A DNA stretch of 64,000 nucleotides from Bacillota bacterium (GCA_023450835.1 JAEXGM010000052.1:1-64000); one strand, 5' to 3'. Positions 8,058 through 17,458 are shown, counted from the first letter of the stretch. The notes: generated from the sequence alone by a model not told the origin. Numbers and translations are program-made.

Positions 8058-9612
8058 AGTCTTCTGCGGTTATGGCTTTAGTCAGGTACATAAGCAGCAT
8101 GCTGGAACAGAGTATTAACACGCATAAAAGCAATACTGATTTCAGGCTTTGACTGGCCAAAGGCAGCCCTAAATAAAAGTGGTGAACGAGAAAGCAGCAT
8201 AAGGTAACGATAATACCGGGCTTAGCAACAACTACCATGGTCTGAAAACCGGGATTAATATATTTGGCTACCAGATAGGCACCGAACAAAGTCATAATTA
8301 GCTGACTGACTAAGAGGCTTAACAGATATCCGTTAATACCTTGCAGCGGAACGAGCATGACGATAATAATTATGCGCAGAACAAGGCCTAAGACAGAACC
8401 TGCAAAGGTAAGATGTACAAGTCCCAGACCGTTGATAATACTGTTAAGAGTCGTAGTTATAAAAAGAAAAGGACAAAGCCAGGCTAATATAGTCAGAAAA
8501 TCCCCTGAAAGGCTGTTGTGGTATACAAGCTTTCCAAGCTCACTGCCGAAGGTTATAAAAATTCCCGTACTGATTATACCGATAATCAGGCTGTATTTTA
8601 TCGTAATAGCGGATGTTTTTTTAATCAGACTGTCCTGGCCGGCAGACTGGGCTTCGGAGATAGTTGGCAGCAAGAGTACGGAAAGAGAATTGGTAATGGC
8701 GGAAGGAAACATAATAAAAGGCATGGACATACCGGTCAATACACCGAATATGCTTAAGGCTTCCTCACTGCTTAAACCGTATTTTTTTAACATTGCAGGA
8801 ATCAGGATGGCTTCAATGCTGTGAAGGATACTGATCAGCAGGCGGTTAGCGGTCAGCGGGATGCTCATTTTAACCAGGCTTCTTGTTAAGCCATCGCCCT
8901 TGGTATTCATGGATCCGGGTCCTGAGGTGTTAAGGGCCGAGTAGGATGTGGACAAGTGCCGGATGTTTCTTGAAGTCTTATGAAGGAACATGGAGCCGAC
9001 ATTAAATAACTGGGATGCGATTTCTCCAAATACAAGACCAAGAACAGCCAGGTCACAGGTCACCGCTAAATTACCGCCTCCGGCAGAGGCTGCAATAAAG
9101 TATACCGCCATTACCCGGACAAGCTGCTCCAAGAGCTGGGTAACAGCGGGAATTCCGGCTTTTTTTAAACCATAGTAATATCCGTTGATGCAGGAAGTTA
9201 TTCCGCAGAAGGGAAAACAAACAGCAAGAATTCTAAGGGAGGAGGCAGTTGCCGGCTCCCTTAATATATGTACGGCAAGAAAAGTGGAGTAACGGTAGGT
9301 AAAAAATGAAAGCAGCATTGCAAGTACAAAAGATATGATTCCTCCATTTCGAAGTACTTTTATGATTCCTGTATATCTTTGCTTGCCCAGTTCATTCGCT
9401 ACCAAAGTTGATATAGCAGTCTGTATACCGGATGCAAATATGGTAAAACATATACCGTATATAGGAAATACAAGCTGATAGACGCCAAGGGCTTCAGCGC
9501 CCATTGCATTGGATAAAAAGATACGGTAGAAGAAGCCTACTATTCTGGTTAAAAAACCTGCCAGAGTCAGGATGAGAGTACCTTTAATCAAACTACTTTT
9601 GCTTTTTGACAT
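8050..9612 (-). CDS. SpoVB/MurJ-like polysaccharide or lipid II flippase
   Basis: A 520-residue polytopic membrane protein of the MOP/MATE-like exporter superfamily, with about 14 hydrophobic segments. The N-terminus (LIKGTLILTLAGFLTRIVGFFYRIFLSNAMG) is typical of the stage V sporulation protein B and oligosaccharide flippase family. Such proteins move undecaprenyl-linked peptidoglycan or polysaccharide precursors across the membrane, and SpoVB acts in spore cortex synthesis. It stands alone on the minus strand between a GGDEF gene and an Rrf2 gene. Several SpoVB paralogues are usual in Clostridia, so a sporulation role is likely but not proven. Confidence 0.88.
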   Translation of the reverse strand: MSKSKSSLIKGTLILTLAGFLTRIVGFFYRIFLSNAMGAEALGVYQLVFPIYGICFTIFASGIQTAISTLVANELGKQRYTGIIKVLRNGGIISFVLAMLLSFFTYRYSTFLAVHILREPATASSLRILAVCFPFCGITSCINGYYYGLKKAGIPAVTQLLEQLVRVMAVYFIAASAGGGNLAVTCDLAVLGLVFGEIASQLFNVGSMFLHKTSRNIRHLSTSYSALNTSGPGSMNTKGDGLTRSLVKMSIPLTANRLLISILHSIEAILIPAMLKKYGLSSEEALSIFGVLTGMSMPFIMFPSAITNSLSVLLLPTISEAQSAGQDSLIKKTSAITIKYSLIIGIISTGIFITFGSELGKLVYHNSLSGDFLTILAWLCPFLFITTTLNSIINGLGLVHLTFAGSVLGLVLRIIIIVMLVPLQGINGYLLSLLVSQLIMTLFGAYLVAKYINPGFQTMVVVAKPGIIVTLCCFLVHHFYLGLPLASQSLKSVLLLCVLILCSSMLLMYLTKAITAEDFK

Positions 9613-9680
9613 AAATTATTTAACCTTTGAACATCCTTTGATTCATATTAATATATTCAGGAAAACAAAGAGAAAGAATA

Positions 9681-9709
9681 TTGACTTTTAACTTGTGCAA
9701 TGCTATTAT
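9681..9709 (+). promoter_or_regulatory. promoter of the iscR-like operon
   Basis: A -35 TTGACT (9681-9686), 17-base spacer and -10 TATTAT (9704-9709) place the start near 9716, about 65 bases before the Rrf2 gene. Confidence 0.8.
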
Positions 9710-9722
9710 GTGTGTAATGTAC

Positions 9723-9748
9723 ACTATTTTACTAGGAAATAAAATAGT
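9723..9748. promoter_or_regulatory. probable autoregulatory operator (Rrf2/IscR-type)
   Basis: A perfect 9-base inverted repeat ACTATTTTA/TAAAATAGT with an 8-base spacer (9723-9731, 9740-9748). It begins a few bases after the predicted start of transcription of the Rrf2 gene, the usual place for a repressor of its own operon. Assignment to the Rrf2 protein is inferred from position. Confidence 0.65.
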
Positions 9749-9780
9749 AGGATTTTGGCAGTCATTAGAGAGGTGGTACA

Positions 9781-10260
9781 ATGAAATTATCTACGAAAGG
9801 AAGATATGGCTTAAGAGCTGTTGTTGACCTTGCTTTAAACAGCGAGGAAGATGCGGTTGCTTTAAGCTCCGTTGCTGAAAGACAAGGTATCTCAATCAGT
9901 TATCTGGAACAGTTGATAGCTAAGCTGAAAAAGGCTGGAATAGTCAACAGTATCCGAGGCGCCCAGGGCGGCTATATTCTGGCGAAAAAGCCGGAAGAGA
10001 TAACCGTTGGAGATATTCTAAGAGCCCTTGAGGGAGACTTAAACCCAGTAGACTGCTCAGAGATTGAAGGTAGCAGCAGTACCTGCGTAGGGGCCAATTC
10101 ATGTGTAACAAAATATGTCTGGATGCGTATTAGTGATAGTATAAACAATACGGTGGATACTATGCTCCTCTCTGAACTGTTAAAGGAGGGCAGGCGTATT
10201 ACGAATGAAAATACGTCCGAGAGCAGAGAGACTCGTATTAAGCCTTCATGCGGGCAATAA
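9781..10260 (+). CDS. iscR: Rrf2-family Fe-S responsive regulator, IscR-like
   Basis: A 159-residue winged-helix repressor that senses Fe-S status. The N-terminus MKLSTKGRYGLRAVVDLAL and the GGYILAK wing are typical of Rrf2 proteins. Three cysteines at C92, C102 and C108 match the spacing class of IscR-type [2Fe-2S] binding, unlike CymR, which lacks them. It is the first gene of a cluster with cysteine desulfurase, NifU-like scaffold and mnmA, and a palindrome sits over its start of transcription. GAGAGGTGG is the ribosome site. I infer negative feedback of Fe-S assembly. Confidence 0.9.
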   Translation: MKLSTKGRYGLRAVVDLALNSEEDAVALSSVAERQGISISYLEQLIAKLKKAGIVNSIRGAQGGYILAKKPEEITVGDILRALEGDLNPVDCSEIEGSSSTCVGANSCVTKYVWMRISDSINNTVDTMLLSELLKEGRRITNENTSESRETRIKPSCGQ

Positions 10261-10285
10261 GATATCAGTTTAGGAGAAAAATCAG

Positions 10286-11473
10286 ATGGAAAAGAAGATT
10301 TATTTGGACAATGCAGCTACAACCAAGACACGTCCTGCTGTAGTGGAGGCTATGTTACCTTATTTTACGGAGTTTTTTGGAAACCCCTCCAGCGTTTATG
10401 AACTTGCCACACAGAATAAAAAGGCAGTGGATGAAGCAAGAAATACCATAGCCAAGGCTTTAAATACGGAAAGCAGTGAGATTTACTTTACTGCCGGCGG
10501 AACAGAGGCTGACAACTGGGCTTTAAAAGCCACAGCAGAAGCCTACAGTGATAAAGGAAACCACATTATCACTTCCAAGATTGAGCATCATGCTATTCTT
10601 CATACTTGTGAATATCTGGAGAAAAAGGGATTTGAAGTTACCTATGTGGATGTGGATGAATATGGCGTAGTAAAGCTGGAGGAATTAAAGAAAGCTATCA
10701 GACCTACTACCATATTAATTTCCATAATGGCAGCAAATAATGAGATTGGAACAATTCAGCCCATTAAAGAAATCGGTGAAATTGCCAAAGCGAATAATGT
10801 CCTTTTCCATACGGATGCAGTGCAGGCCTTTGGACAGATAAATCTTGATGTGAAAGATATGAATATAGATATGCTTAGTGCCAGCGGGCATAAGCTTAAC
10901 GGTCCTAAGGGAATTGGATTTTTATATATCAGAAAAGGTCTGAAATTAAGATCTTTTGTACACGGAGGTGCTCAGGAGAGACAAAGAAGAGCCGGAACTG
11001 AAAATGTACCCGGAATCGTAGGCTTTGGCAAAGCAGTTGAAATTGCCATGAGTACCTTGGAAGAACGTCAGAAGAAAGAAATTGAATTAAGAGACTATCT
11101 GATAGAGAGAGTATCAAAAGAAGTTCCCTATGTAAGACTGAATGGCCACAGAACAAAGAGACTGCCTAACAATGCAAATTTTGCTTTTCAGTTCATTGAA
11201 GGTGAATCTCTCTTAATCATGCTGGATATGCAAAATATCTGTGCTTCCAGTGGTTCTGCCTGTACTTCGGGGTCTTTGGATCCCTCCCATGTGCTTTTAG
11301 CCATCGGATTGCCTCACGAAATTGCACACGGATCCCTGCGACTTACACTTTGTGAAGATAATACCAAAGAAGAAATGGATTATGTAGTGGATACCATTAA
11401 AGAAATCGTAGCGAAACTGCGCTCTATGTCTCCTTTATATGAGGATTTTGTAAAAGCCATGAGCAGACAGTAA
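10286..11473 (+). CDS. nifS: cysteine desulfurase, NifS/IscS type
   Basis: A PLP enzyme that takes sulfur from cysteine as a protein persulfide and supplies Fe-S assembly and tRNA thiolation. The 395 residues match the family. The PLP lysine is K203 in SGHKLNGPKG, and the persulfide cysteine is C326 in SSGSACTSGS, the long active-site loop of the IscS/NifS class. It lies 25 bases after the iscR-like gene and shares its operon. Downstream are the scaffold and mnmA, both direct sulfur acceptors. Confidence 0.95.
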   Translation: MEKKIYLDNAATTKTRPAVVEAMLPYFTEFFGNPSSVYELATQNKKAVDEARNTIAKALNTESSEIYFTAGGTEADNWALKATAEAYSDKGNHIITSKIEHHAILHTCEYLEKKGFEVTYVDVDEYGVVKLEELKKAIRPTTILISIMAANNEIGTIQPIKEIGEIAKANNVLFHTDAVQAFGQINLDVKDMNIDMLSASGHKLNGPKGIGFLYIRKGLKLRSFVHGGAQERQRRAGTENVPGIVGFGKAVEIAMSTLEERQKKEIELRDYLIERVSKEVPYVRLNGHRTKRLPNNANFAFQFIEGESLLIMLDMQNICASSGSACTSGSLDPSHVLLAIGLPHEIAHGSLRLTLCEDNTKEEMDYVVDTIKEIVAKLRSMSPLYEDFVKAMSRQ

Positions 11474-11573
11474 AGATATAAAAAATATCTTGATAAGCAC
11501 AGAAAACTGACTAATAAAAATGTGAAACACTTGTTAAATATAAAACAAATAAGAACAGATATTAATAGAAAGA

Positions 11574-11616
11574 TTCCTGAAAATGGCATCATGCCATTAA
11601 TACAGGAGTTCAGGAA
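11574..11616. promoter_or_regulatory. nested hairpin in the leader of the scaffold gene
   Basis: An outer 8-base inverted repeat TTCCTGAA/TTCAGGAA (11574-11581, 11609-11616) encloses a perfect inner palindrome AATGGCAT-C-ATGCCATT (11582-11598). It ends about 18 bases before the nifU-like start codon. There is no T-run, so RNA processing, stability or translation control is more likely than termination. Confidence 0.5.
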
Positions 11617-11633
11617 ATAGCGGAGGAATTAAG

Positions 11634-12071
11634 ATGTACAGCGAGAAAGTAATGGATCATTTCACAAATCCCAGAAACGTAGGAGAAATTGAAAATGCAA
11701 GCGGCGTAGGTACGGTAGGAAATGCAAAATGCGGTGATATTATGCGTATCTATCTGGATATTGATGAAGCTGGTATTATAAATGATGTAAAATTCAAAAC
11801 CTTTGGCTGCGGTGCGGCAGTAGCTACCAGCAGTATGGCAACGGAACTTGTTAAGGGTAAGAACATCAATGAAGCACTAAAGATTACCAATAAAGCAGTT
11901 ATGGATGCACTGGATGGTCTGCCTCCGGTTAAAGTTCACTGTTCCTTGCTGGCAGAAGAAGCAATTCATGCAGCCCTTTGGGATTATGCAGAAAAGCACA
12001 GCATTGTAATTGAGGGTCTGGAAAAACCTAAGTCAGATATCGGCGAAGAAGAAATCAGCGAAGAGTATTAA
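11634..12071 (+). CDS. nifU: Fe-S cluster scaffold, NifU/IscU N-domain type
   Basis: Scaffold on which [2Fe-2S] clusters are assembled from sulfur supplied by the desulfurase. The 145-residue protein opens with YSEKVMDHFTNPRNVG, the family signature. The three ligand cysteines are C33 (AKCGD, with D35), C59 (FGCGAAVATSS) and C103 (VHCSLLAEE). The C-terminus carries an acidic tail. The GGAGGAA site is good. The 160-base gap to nifS contains a nested hairpin but no complete terminator, so it probably belongs to the same operon. No hscA/hscB chaperone genes are present, as is usual in Clostridia. Confidence 0.94.
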   Translation: MYSEKVMDHFTNPRNVGEIENASGVGTVGNAKCGDIMRIYLDIDEAGIINDVKFKTFGCGAAVATSSMATELVKGKNINEALKITNKAVMDALDGLPPVKVHCSLLAEEAIHAALWDYAEKHSIVIEGLEKPKSDIGEEEISEEY

Positions 12072-12098
12072 TTCATTGTTTTAGGTAGGAGGAACAGT

Positions 12099-13181
12099 TT
12101 GGATAAGAAGAAAGTAGTAGTTGGGATGTCAGGAGGTGTTGATTCTTCCGTAGCTGCTTATTTGTTAAAGGAAGCCGGATACGAAGTTATCGGAGTTACT
12201 ATGCAGATATGGCAGGATGAAGACAGAGACATACAGGAAGAAAGCGGAGGCTGCTGCGGTTTAAGTGCTGTGGATGATGCCAGAAGAGTTGCTTTTGCTC
12301 TTGAGATTCCCTACTATGTAATGAATTTTAAACAGGAATTTAAGTGTGCTGTTATGGATTACTTTGTAAAGGAATACCAAAACGGAAGCACACCGAATCC
12401 TTGTATTGCCTGTAACAGATATGTAAAGTGGGAATCCCTGCTTAAGCGTTCTCTGGATATCGGGGCCGATTATATTGCTACGGGACACTATGCCAAGGTA
12501 GTACAGCTTGAGAATGGAAGATACACTCTTCAAAAATCCGTAACCACGGAAAAGGACCAGACCTATGCCTTGTACAACCTGACCCAGTACCAGTTATCAC
12601 ATACTCTGATGCCTGTAGGCGATTATAAGAAACCTGAGATAAGAGAAATTGCAGGGAAGATAAATCTTCGGATTGCCTCAAAGCCGGACAGCCAGGAAAT
12701 CTGTTTTGTACCGGATAAGGATTATGCTAAATTTATAGAAGAGTATACCGGAGAGGCAGCAGTGCCGGGCAACTTTGTAACCACCGACGGTAGGATTATC
12801 GGTAAGCACAAAGGCATTATACATTATACCATCGGACAGAGAAAGGGCTTGAACCTTGCTTTAGGTTACCCGGTATTTGTTGTGGACATCCGTCCGGATA
12901 CCAATGAAGTAGTTATAGGTACCGGCGATGAAGTCTTTTCAGAGAAACTTTATGCTAATAATCTTAATTTCATGGCTGTGGAAGATTTACAGGGTGAGAT
13001 GGAAGTGGATGTTAAGATAAGGTATAATCACAAGGGTACAAAGGCACTTATTCGAAAGGTCAGCGATGACTTGGTAGAATGTATATTTAAAGAACCTCAG
13101 CGGGCTGTAACGCCCGGACAGGCAGTAGTGTTCTATGATGGAGACTATGTGCTGGGCGGAGGAACCATTATCAGAAGTTAA
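12099..13181 (+). CDS. mnmA: tRNA-specific 2-thiouridylase MnmA
   Basis: Places the 2-thio group on wobble uridine 34 of tRNA(Lys, Glu, Gln) using ATP and persulfide sulfur. The 360-residue protein has the PP-loop motif GMSGGVDSSV (9-18). Catalytic cysteines are C102 (TPNPCIACN) and C202 (SQEICFVPD), matching E. coli MnmA. The start is TTG at 12099 behind AGGAGG. The stop of the scaffold gene is 27 bases upstream, so sulfur supply, Fe-S assembly and tRNA thiolation are cotranscribed. Confidence 0.95.
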   Translation: MDKKKVVVGMSGGVDSSVAAYLLKEAGYEVIGVTMQIWQDEDRDIQEESGGCCGLSAVDDARRVAFALEIPYYVMNFKQEFKCAVMDYFVKEYQNGSTPNPCIACNRYVKWESLLKRSLDIGADYIATGHYAKVVQLENGRYTLQKSVTTEKDQTYALYNLTQYQLSHTLMPVGDYKKPEIREIAGKINLRIASKPDSQEICFVPDKDYAKFIEEYTGEAAVPGNFVTTDGRIIGKHKGIIHYTIGQRKGLNLALGYPVFVVDIRPDTNEVVIGTGDEVFSEKLYANNLNFMAVEDLQGEMEVDVKIRYNHKGTKALIRKVSDDLVECIFKEPQRAVTPGQAVVFYDGDYVLGGGTIIRS

Positions 13182-13510
13182 GGATAAGATATACTGTATA
13201 AGAATACTGTATGAACAGATAGATGTGTTAAAAAAGATAGAGCCGAAATTGCATTATTCATAAAGCAGTTTCGGCTCTTTGTATATTGTGTTATTATTTA
13301 TTGGTATATTATGGTTAGCTATATTGATTGCAGCTAGAAAACTTTAACACATAAGGAAATCTCGCAGATACCAGATAAAATATTTCACATCCGGCATTGA
13401 GTGGCCTAACGGGAAAATGTCCGTTAGGTTGAAAAAAACAAAAGGCAGTTTTTTCAGTTGCATATTTAAAATAACAAATTGAAGATTTGATATTCACGAA
13501 AGGAGTTAAA
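13182..13510. other. gene-free stretch between mnmA and the MBL-fold gene
   Basis: A 329-base gap. It holds the mnmA terminator (13239-13280), an 8-bp hairpin CCTAACGG/CCGTTAGG at 13405-13428 without a T-run on the plus strand, and an A/T-run imperfect hairpin after it. I see no confident promoter or ORF. Confidence 0.5.
13239..13280 (+). terminator. intrinsic terminator after mnmA
   Basis: A stem of 14 pairs (13239-13252 with 13265-13278, one G-T) followed by a short T-run. It ends the iscR-nifS-nifU-mnmA operon. Confidence 0.85.
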
Positions 13511-14152
13511 ATGCATATTCAAAGGATTAAAAATAGAGGAATTTTGTTTACCTTTCATGAACCGGGTTGGGGATTAAATCTGTATTTAATACAGGGAAAA
13601 AACTATAACTATCTGATAGATACAGGTCTGGGGTCTTTGTGTACTGACCCAATAAAAGAGTATTTGAAAGATAAGAAGACCATAGTAATAAACACCCATT
13701 ACCACTGGGACCATATATGGGGAAATGGAGCTTTTCAAGAAGAAACAATAGTTGCTCATAAGTTATGCTATGACATGATTCAGGCTAATTGGGAGGATAT
13801 GATTCTTAAAAAGGGCAGTTATCAGATGGGAGAGGTACATAAAAGGCTTCCAAATCTGCTGTTTGACAACGAGTTGTATTTTATGGAGGATCATATAAGA
13901 TTATTTTACACACCCGGACATACAATAGATTCCATTAGCGTCCTGGATGAGGAAGATAAGGTGCTGTTCGCCAGTGACAATATCGGAGACGATGAAGAAG
14001 AAATCATACCCAATATATATAACAGAGAAATATATTTGAATACTATCAAGAAATACAAAGAGCTGGAATTTGATTTTTGTTTATCCGGACATAATACTGT
14101 TCTGAAAAAGGATGTATTTGATAAAATATCAGAGTTGCTTGGTAATTTTTAA
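13511..14152 (+). CDS. MBL-fold metallo-hydrolase
   Basis: A 213-residue metallo-beta-lactamase-fold hydrolase, probably cytoplasmic. The metal motif THYHWDH gives H63, H65, D67 and H68, and the later H of YTPGHTIDS and D of FASDNIGDD complete the two-metal site, with a final SGHN. I chose the ATG at 13511 because GAAAGGAG precedes it at good spacing; an in-frame TTG at 13487 has no such site. The substrate is unknown (thioesterase, glyoxalase II-like or lactonase functions are all possible). It is monocistronic and faces the minus-strand PHP gene. Confidence 0.85.
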   Translation: MHIQRIKNRGILFTFHEPGWGLNLYLIQGKNYNYLIDTGLGSLCTDPIKEYLKDKKTIVINTHYHWDHIWGNGAFQEETIVAHKLCYDMIQANWEDMILKKGSYQMGEVHKRLPNLLFDNELYFMEDHIRLFYTPGHTIDSISVLDEEDKVLFASDNIGDDEEEIIPNIYNREIYLNTIKKYKELEFDFCLSGHNTVLKKDVFDKISELLGNF

Positions 14153-14317
14153 TAATAATAGAAACATGCAATCGCAGATAATTAAGAAGTTAATAAGAAG
14201 AAGACAGTAAAAGATAAAAATAGTAAGTAAAAAGAACAAGTAAATAAAGGAAATTAAAAAGTAGATAAAAAGTAGATAAAAAAGATAGAGTAAAGCTAAG
14301 ATAAATAGCAGAAATAT

Positions 14318-14367
14318 ATCAGGACTTTGCATGGGGTAAATATATCTGTCGTCTGCAAAGTCCTGAT
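14318..14367. terminator. bidirectional hairpin between convergent genes
   Basis: A perfect 14-bp stem (14318-14331 with 14354-14367) between the MBL-fold gene (+) and the PHP gene (-). The 160 bases before it (14153-14317) are very purine-rich repeats of the AGATAAAAAG kind with no coding signal. Confidence 0.75.
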
Positions 14368-14407
14368 GTTTAGTTTGGTATAGTTACTAAGAAAAATGTT
14401 TAAAGGC

Positions 14408-15220
14408 CTATTTTCCAAGGGGCAGGAGGATAGGTTTTCTTTCTTCATATACAGCATAATAATTGAAGCCTAAATCCATCAGGAGATTTTCTGCCCGGTC
14501 AAAGTCGAAGGCCAGGTGTTCCGGTTTGTGGGCGTCGGAGCCTATTGTTATCAGTTCTCCGCCAAGTTCCTTATAACGTTTTAAAATATCCGTATGGGGA
14601 TGAGGAACGGATAGACCGTATTTAAAGCCGGAGGTGTTGATTTCAATACCTTTGCCGCTTTCGATTATGGAACGGAGCATTGTGTCAATAGTTTCTGCAT
14701 AATCCTTATATGCAAAATCCTTATTGGTATTAGGGGCATAGCGTATCATGTAATCCAGATGACCATTTATTAGAAAGCAAGGATTGCTTTTAAGATTCTT
14801 TATAATTTCCTCAAAGTAGGCACGTACGCCTTCCTCCTTTGATCGGTTTTCCCAATATTCTGATAGATAAGGGTCAAGTCTGTCCACCAGGTGAGTGGAG
14901 CCAATCATAAAGTCAAAGGGGTAATTATCTGCCAGCTTCTGAAACTGCTCTCCCAGATGGGGCTGCAAGCCTAGTTCAATTCCCATAAGTATCTTGATTT
15001 TTCCCTCGTATTGTTCTTTTAATTTGGTAAGTTTAAGAAAATATTCCTCCGGGTCAAATACGAAGGTATATCCGGAAGTCACGGGAAAATCGTAATCCAT
15101 ATGGTCAGTAAAACAAATTCTTGCAAGGCCCAGCTCAATTGCCTTCTCTATCATATCCTCCATCGGAGCGGTAGAGTCGCTGGAAAAATCTGAATGTAAA
15201 TGATAATCTGCTCGAATCAT
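14408..15220 (-). CDS. PHP-domain histidinol-phosphatase family protein
   Basis: A 270-residue PHP phosphoesterase. The metal-binding opening DYHLHSDFSSDS (H7, H9), CFTDHMD, the glutamate of MGIELGLQ, IGSTHLVD and the closing IGSDAH motif are all present. This set fits the HisJ/HisK histidinol-phosphatase family, which releases phosphate from L-histidinol phosphate in histidine synthesis. No other his genes are nearby, so the substrate is inferred from family. It starts 12 bases after the end of rqcH and is cotranscribed with it. Confidence 0.85.
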   Translation of the reverse strand: MIRADYHLHSDFSSDSTAPMEDMIEKAIELGLARICFTDHMDYDFPVTSGYTFVFDPEEYFLKLTKLKEQYEGKIKILMGIELGLQPHLGEQFQKLADNYPFDFMIGSTHLVDRLDPYLSEYWENRSKEEGVRAYFEEIIKNLKSNPCFLINGHLDYMIRYAPNTNKDFAYKDYAETIDTMLRSIIESGKGIEINTSGFKYGLSVPHPHTDILKRYKELGGELITIGSDAHKPEHLAFDFDRAENLLMDLGFNYYAVYEERKPILLPLGK

Positions 15221-15232
15221 CAGTCTGCCTCC

Positions 15233-17002
15233 TTAATCTGCAATTTTTAATCCGTCAATAGTTGGAGCAGCTACCATGGAATAATTCGTATAATATACTA
15301 CGAATCCGGGTTTGGCTCCGCCTGGCTTTTTCACATTCTTTTTCTCGGTGTAATCAATTTCCACCTTATCATTCTCACGGCCTTTGGAATAATAAGCAGC
15401 AAGACTTGCAGCTTCTTCAAAGGTACGGTCGGGAATAGTGGCCCCTCCGGTCTTTACAATGACATGGGAGCCGGGAATCTTTTTAGTATGGAACCACCAG
15501 TCTCCACCGGTAGCGAATTTAAACGTTAATTCGTCATTCTGGTAATTATTCTTGCCTACATACATATGAAAACCATCGGAGGAAATATAATGAAAAGGTT
15601 TGCTGTTAACTTTTTTAGCCGTCTTCACCTTGCCGCCGCCTTTGCTGCCGGGAAGCTTAGAGAACTTGCGCTTCATATAGCCAAACTCCATTAGCTCTTC
15701 CTTAAGAGCCGCAAGGTCTTCCTCAGCCAGAGCAATATCCAGGGAGGTCTTTATGGAATCCAGATGCTCAATATCAGCCTTTGTTTCTTCGGAAAGCTTA
15801 GTCAGAGCTTCGTAAGTTCTCTTTAATTTATTATATTTTTCAAAATAGCGCTTGGCGTTTTCGGCAGGAGTAAGAGTGTCCTCCAGCGGAATGGTAATCT
15901 CCTCGTTGGTATAGTAGTTCAGCGCCTGAAAGGACTTGGCGCCGGGTTCCACCTGATAGCCATAGGTATTAATGAGTTCACCATAGACCCTGTATTTGTC
16001 CCTTTTGTCTGTGTCCTTTAGCTGTTTTAGCTGCAGATCGTACTTCTTTACCGTACGTTCCATAGCATTGGTTATAATTTTACGAAGATCTGTGGACTTC
16101 TGGCGTATACGGGAGACCGTATTCTTGGAAGAATAAAAAATCTCCAGCACTCTCGAAATGGAATCCTCCGTACTTACTGTAAGATTTTTATAACAGCTTA
16201 GAGTGAAACAGGAGAATTCCACCGGTTCTTTCTCATTATAGACGATATTCGGTGTGAATTTAGCTTGAATCAAATCTTCTCGCATATATTCAAAATTACG
16301 GAACAGATGCAAACCTTCTTCATCGGACAGGGCATTGGCAGCAGGAGAGTTATCCAGAGAAGCCCGGTGAATCAGTTCTGTGGCCATAAGAGGACTAAAA
16401 CCGGTAAGAGCAGAATAAATCGCTTTATCTAAGGGCATAGGCTTGCTGAGGACATTCGACCTGAATTCCTCTAGGGTAACTGTAAGAGGGTCAGCCTTTT
16501 CACCGGTCTGAGGGATAAGGTAGGTCCTTCCGGGAAGTACCTCTCTTATAGAACTTACCATATGGGAGATTCGCTTGATGCTGTCTACAATAACCTCATT
16601 CTCATCACAGAAGATAATATTGCTGTGCTTACCCATGATTTCAATGATGAGATACTTAATACATAAGTCACCCATCTCATTCAAATGTTCGATTTTAATA
16701 CGAATAATACGTTCCAGTCCCGGCTGTAATATATCCAGTATCCGGGCACTGTTTAAATGCTTGCGCAAAAGCATGCAAAAGCCGGGAGCTACCATGGGAT
16801 TTTGCTTGGACTCCTCCGTCAGATAAATCAACGGCAGGCTTGCATTTGCTGACAAATATAACTTATAACTATCTTTACCTCTTTTTATGGTTAATACCAA
16901 TTCATCCTTTTCGGGCTGAGATATCTTGGATATTCTTCCTTCAACCAATTTATCCTTTAATTCCGAAACGACGTTGGCTACTACAAATCCGTCCAGAGCC
17001 AT
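15233..17002 (-). CDS. rqcH: RqcH/NFACT ribosome quality control protein (FbpA-like)
   Basis: Bacterial Rqc2 homologue that binds stalled 50S subunits carrying peptidyl-tRNA and adds C-terminal alanine tails for degradation. The 589 residues hold an NFACT-N domain (MALDGFVVANVVSELKDKL), helix-hairpin-helix region, long coiled coils (about 295-430) and the C-terminal NFACT-R domain (WWFHTKKIPGSHVIVKTGG). At the functionally critical DR pair the sequence reads GLERI, so position 97 is Glu rather than Asp while R98 is kept. The same family has been called fibronectin-binding protein. It is the first gene of a two-gene minus-strand unit. Confidence 0.93.
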   Translation of the reverse strand: MALDGFVVANVVSELKDKLVEGRISKISQPEKDELVLTIKRGKDSYKLYLSANASLPLIYLTEESKQNPMVAPGFCMLLRKHLNSARILDILQPGLERIIRIKIEHLNEMGDLCIKYLIIEIMGKHSNIIFCDENEVIVDSIKRISHMVSSIREVLPGRTYLIPQTGEKADPLTVTLEEFRSNVLSKPMPLDKAIYSALTGFSPLMATELIHRASLDNSPAANALSDEEGLHLFRNFEYMREDLIQAKFTPNIVYNEKEPVEFSCFTLSCYKNLTVSTEDSISRVLEIFYSSKNTVSRIRQKSTDLRKIITNAMERTVKKYDLQLKQLKDTDKRDKYRVYGELINTYGYQVEPGAKSFQALNYYTNEEITIPLEDTLTPAENAKRYFEKYNKLKRTYEALTKLSEETKADIEHLDSIKTSLDIALAEEDLAALKEELMEFGYMKRKFSKLPGSKGGGKVKTAKKVNSKPFHYISSDGFHMYVGKNNYQNDELTFKFATGGDWWFHTKKIPGSHVIVKTGGATIPDRTFEEAASLAAYYSKGRENDKVEIDYTEKKNVKKPGGAKPGFVVYYTNYSMVAAPTIDGLKIAD

Positions 17003-17331
17003 TTTTAATCTCCTTCATCAGTTTAATACTTTCCACAGATTTCCGCTTAATCAAAGAAACAACAGATATTTAAAGTATACCATTTGCTGGTTAGTCATGC
17101 AAGGATGCAGAACCAACTTTTGTGGTATTTTATGCCTTAATAATTGTTATTCTAAAGAAATGCCTTTCATAACAGAGGGATACGAATATAATTACAAAAA
17201 AAGCCTGGTTAATTCACCAGACTTTCTTGTGTGATAGACAACCCTGTCATCGTAATGCGGCAGGAAATTTTATAACCTCTTTCTTACAGTTAGTATTATA
17301 GTTCGTACAACCTTATTGTTAAAGTGTATCC

Positions 17332-17351
17332 TGTCATAAATTTATATGACA
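17332..17351. promoter_or_regulatory. operator-like palindrome
   Basis: A perfect 7-base inverted repeat TGTCATA/TATGACA with the self-complementary-looking spacer AATTTA. It resembles a dimeric regulator site. No promoter that it would control is evident, so the role is unknown. Confidence 0.4.
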
Positions 17352-17458
17352 AATGTAACATGCTCTCCAGTTAATTTCTCCATCTGCTTCGAAGATAGGG
17401 GAATTAGAGCACAGTAAGAAAAGTTTCATAAGATGAATTATTAACTTAGCCATTTGAG

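Noticed and set aside
8357..8824. 155-residue plus-strand ORF opposite the flippase
   Set aside because: Shadow of a long hydrophobic coding region, without start signals or family features.
13405..13428. Terminator before the MBL-fold gene
   Set aside because: The 8-bp stem has no T-run on the plus strand and no gene on the minus strand that would need it.
14153..14317. Purine-rich stretch as a CRISPR or tandem repeat array
   Set aside because: AGATAAAAAG-like units recur irregularly with no constant repeat and spacer lengths.
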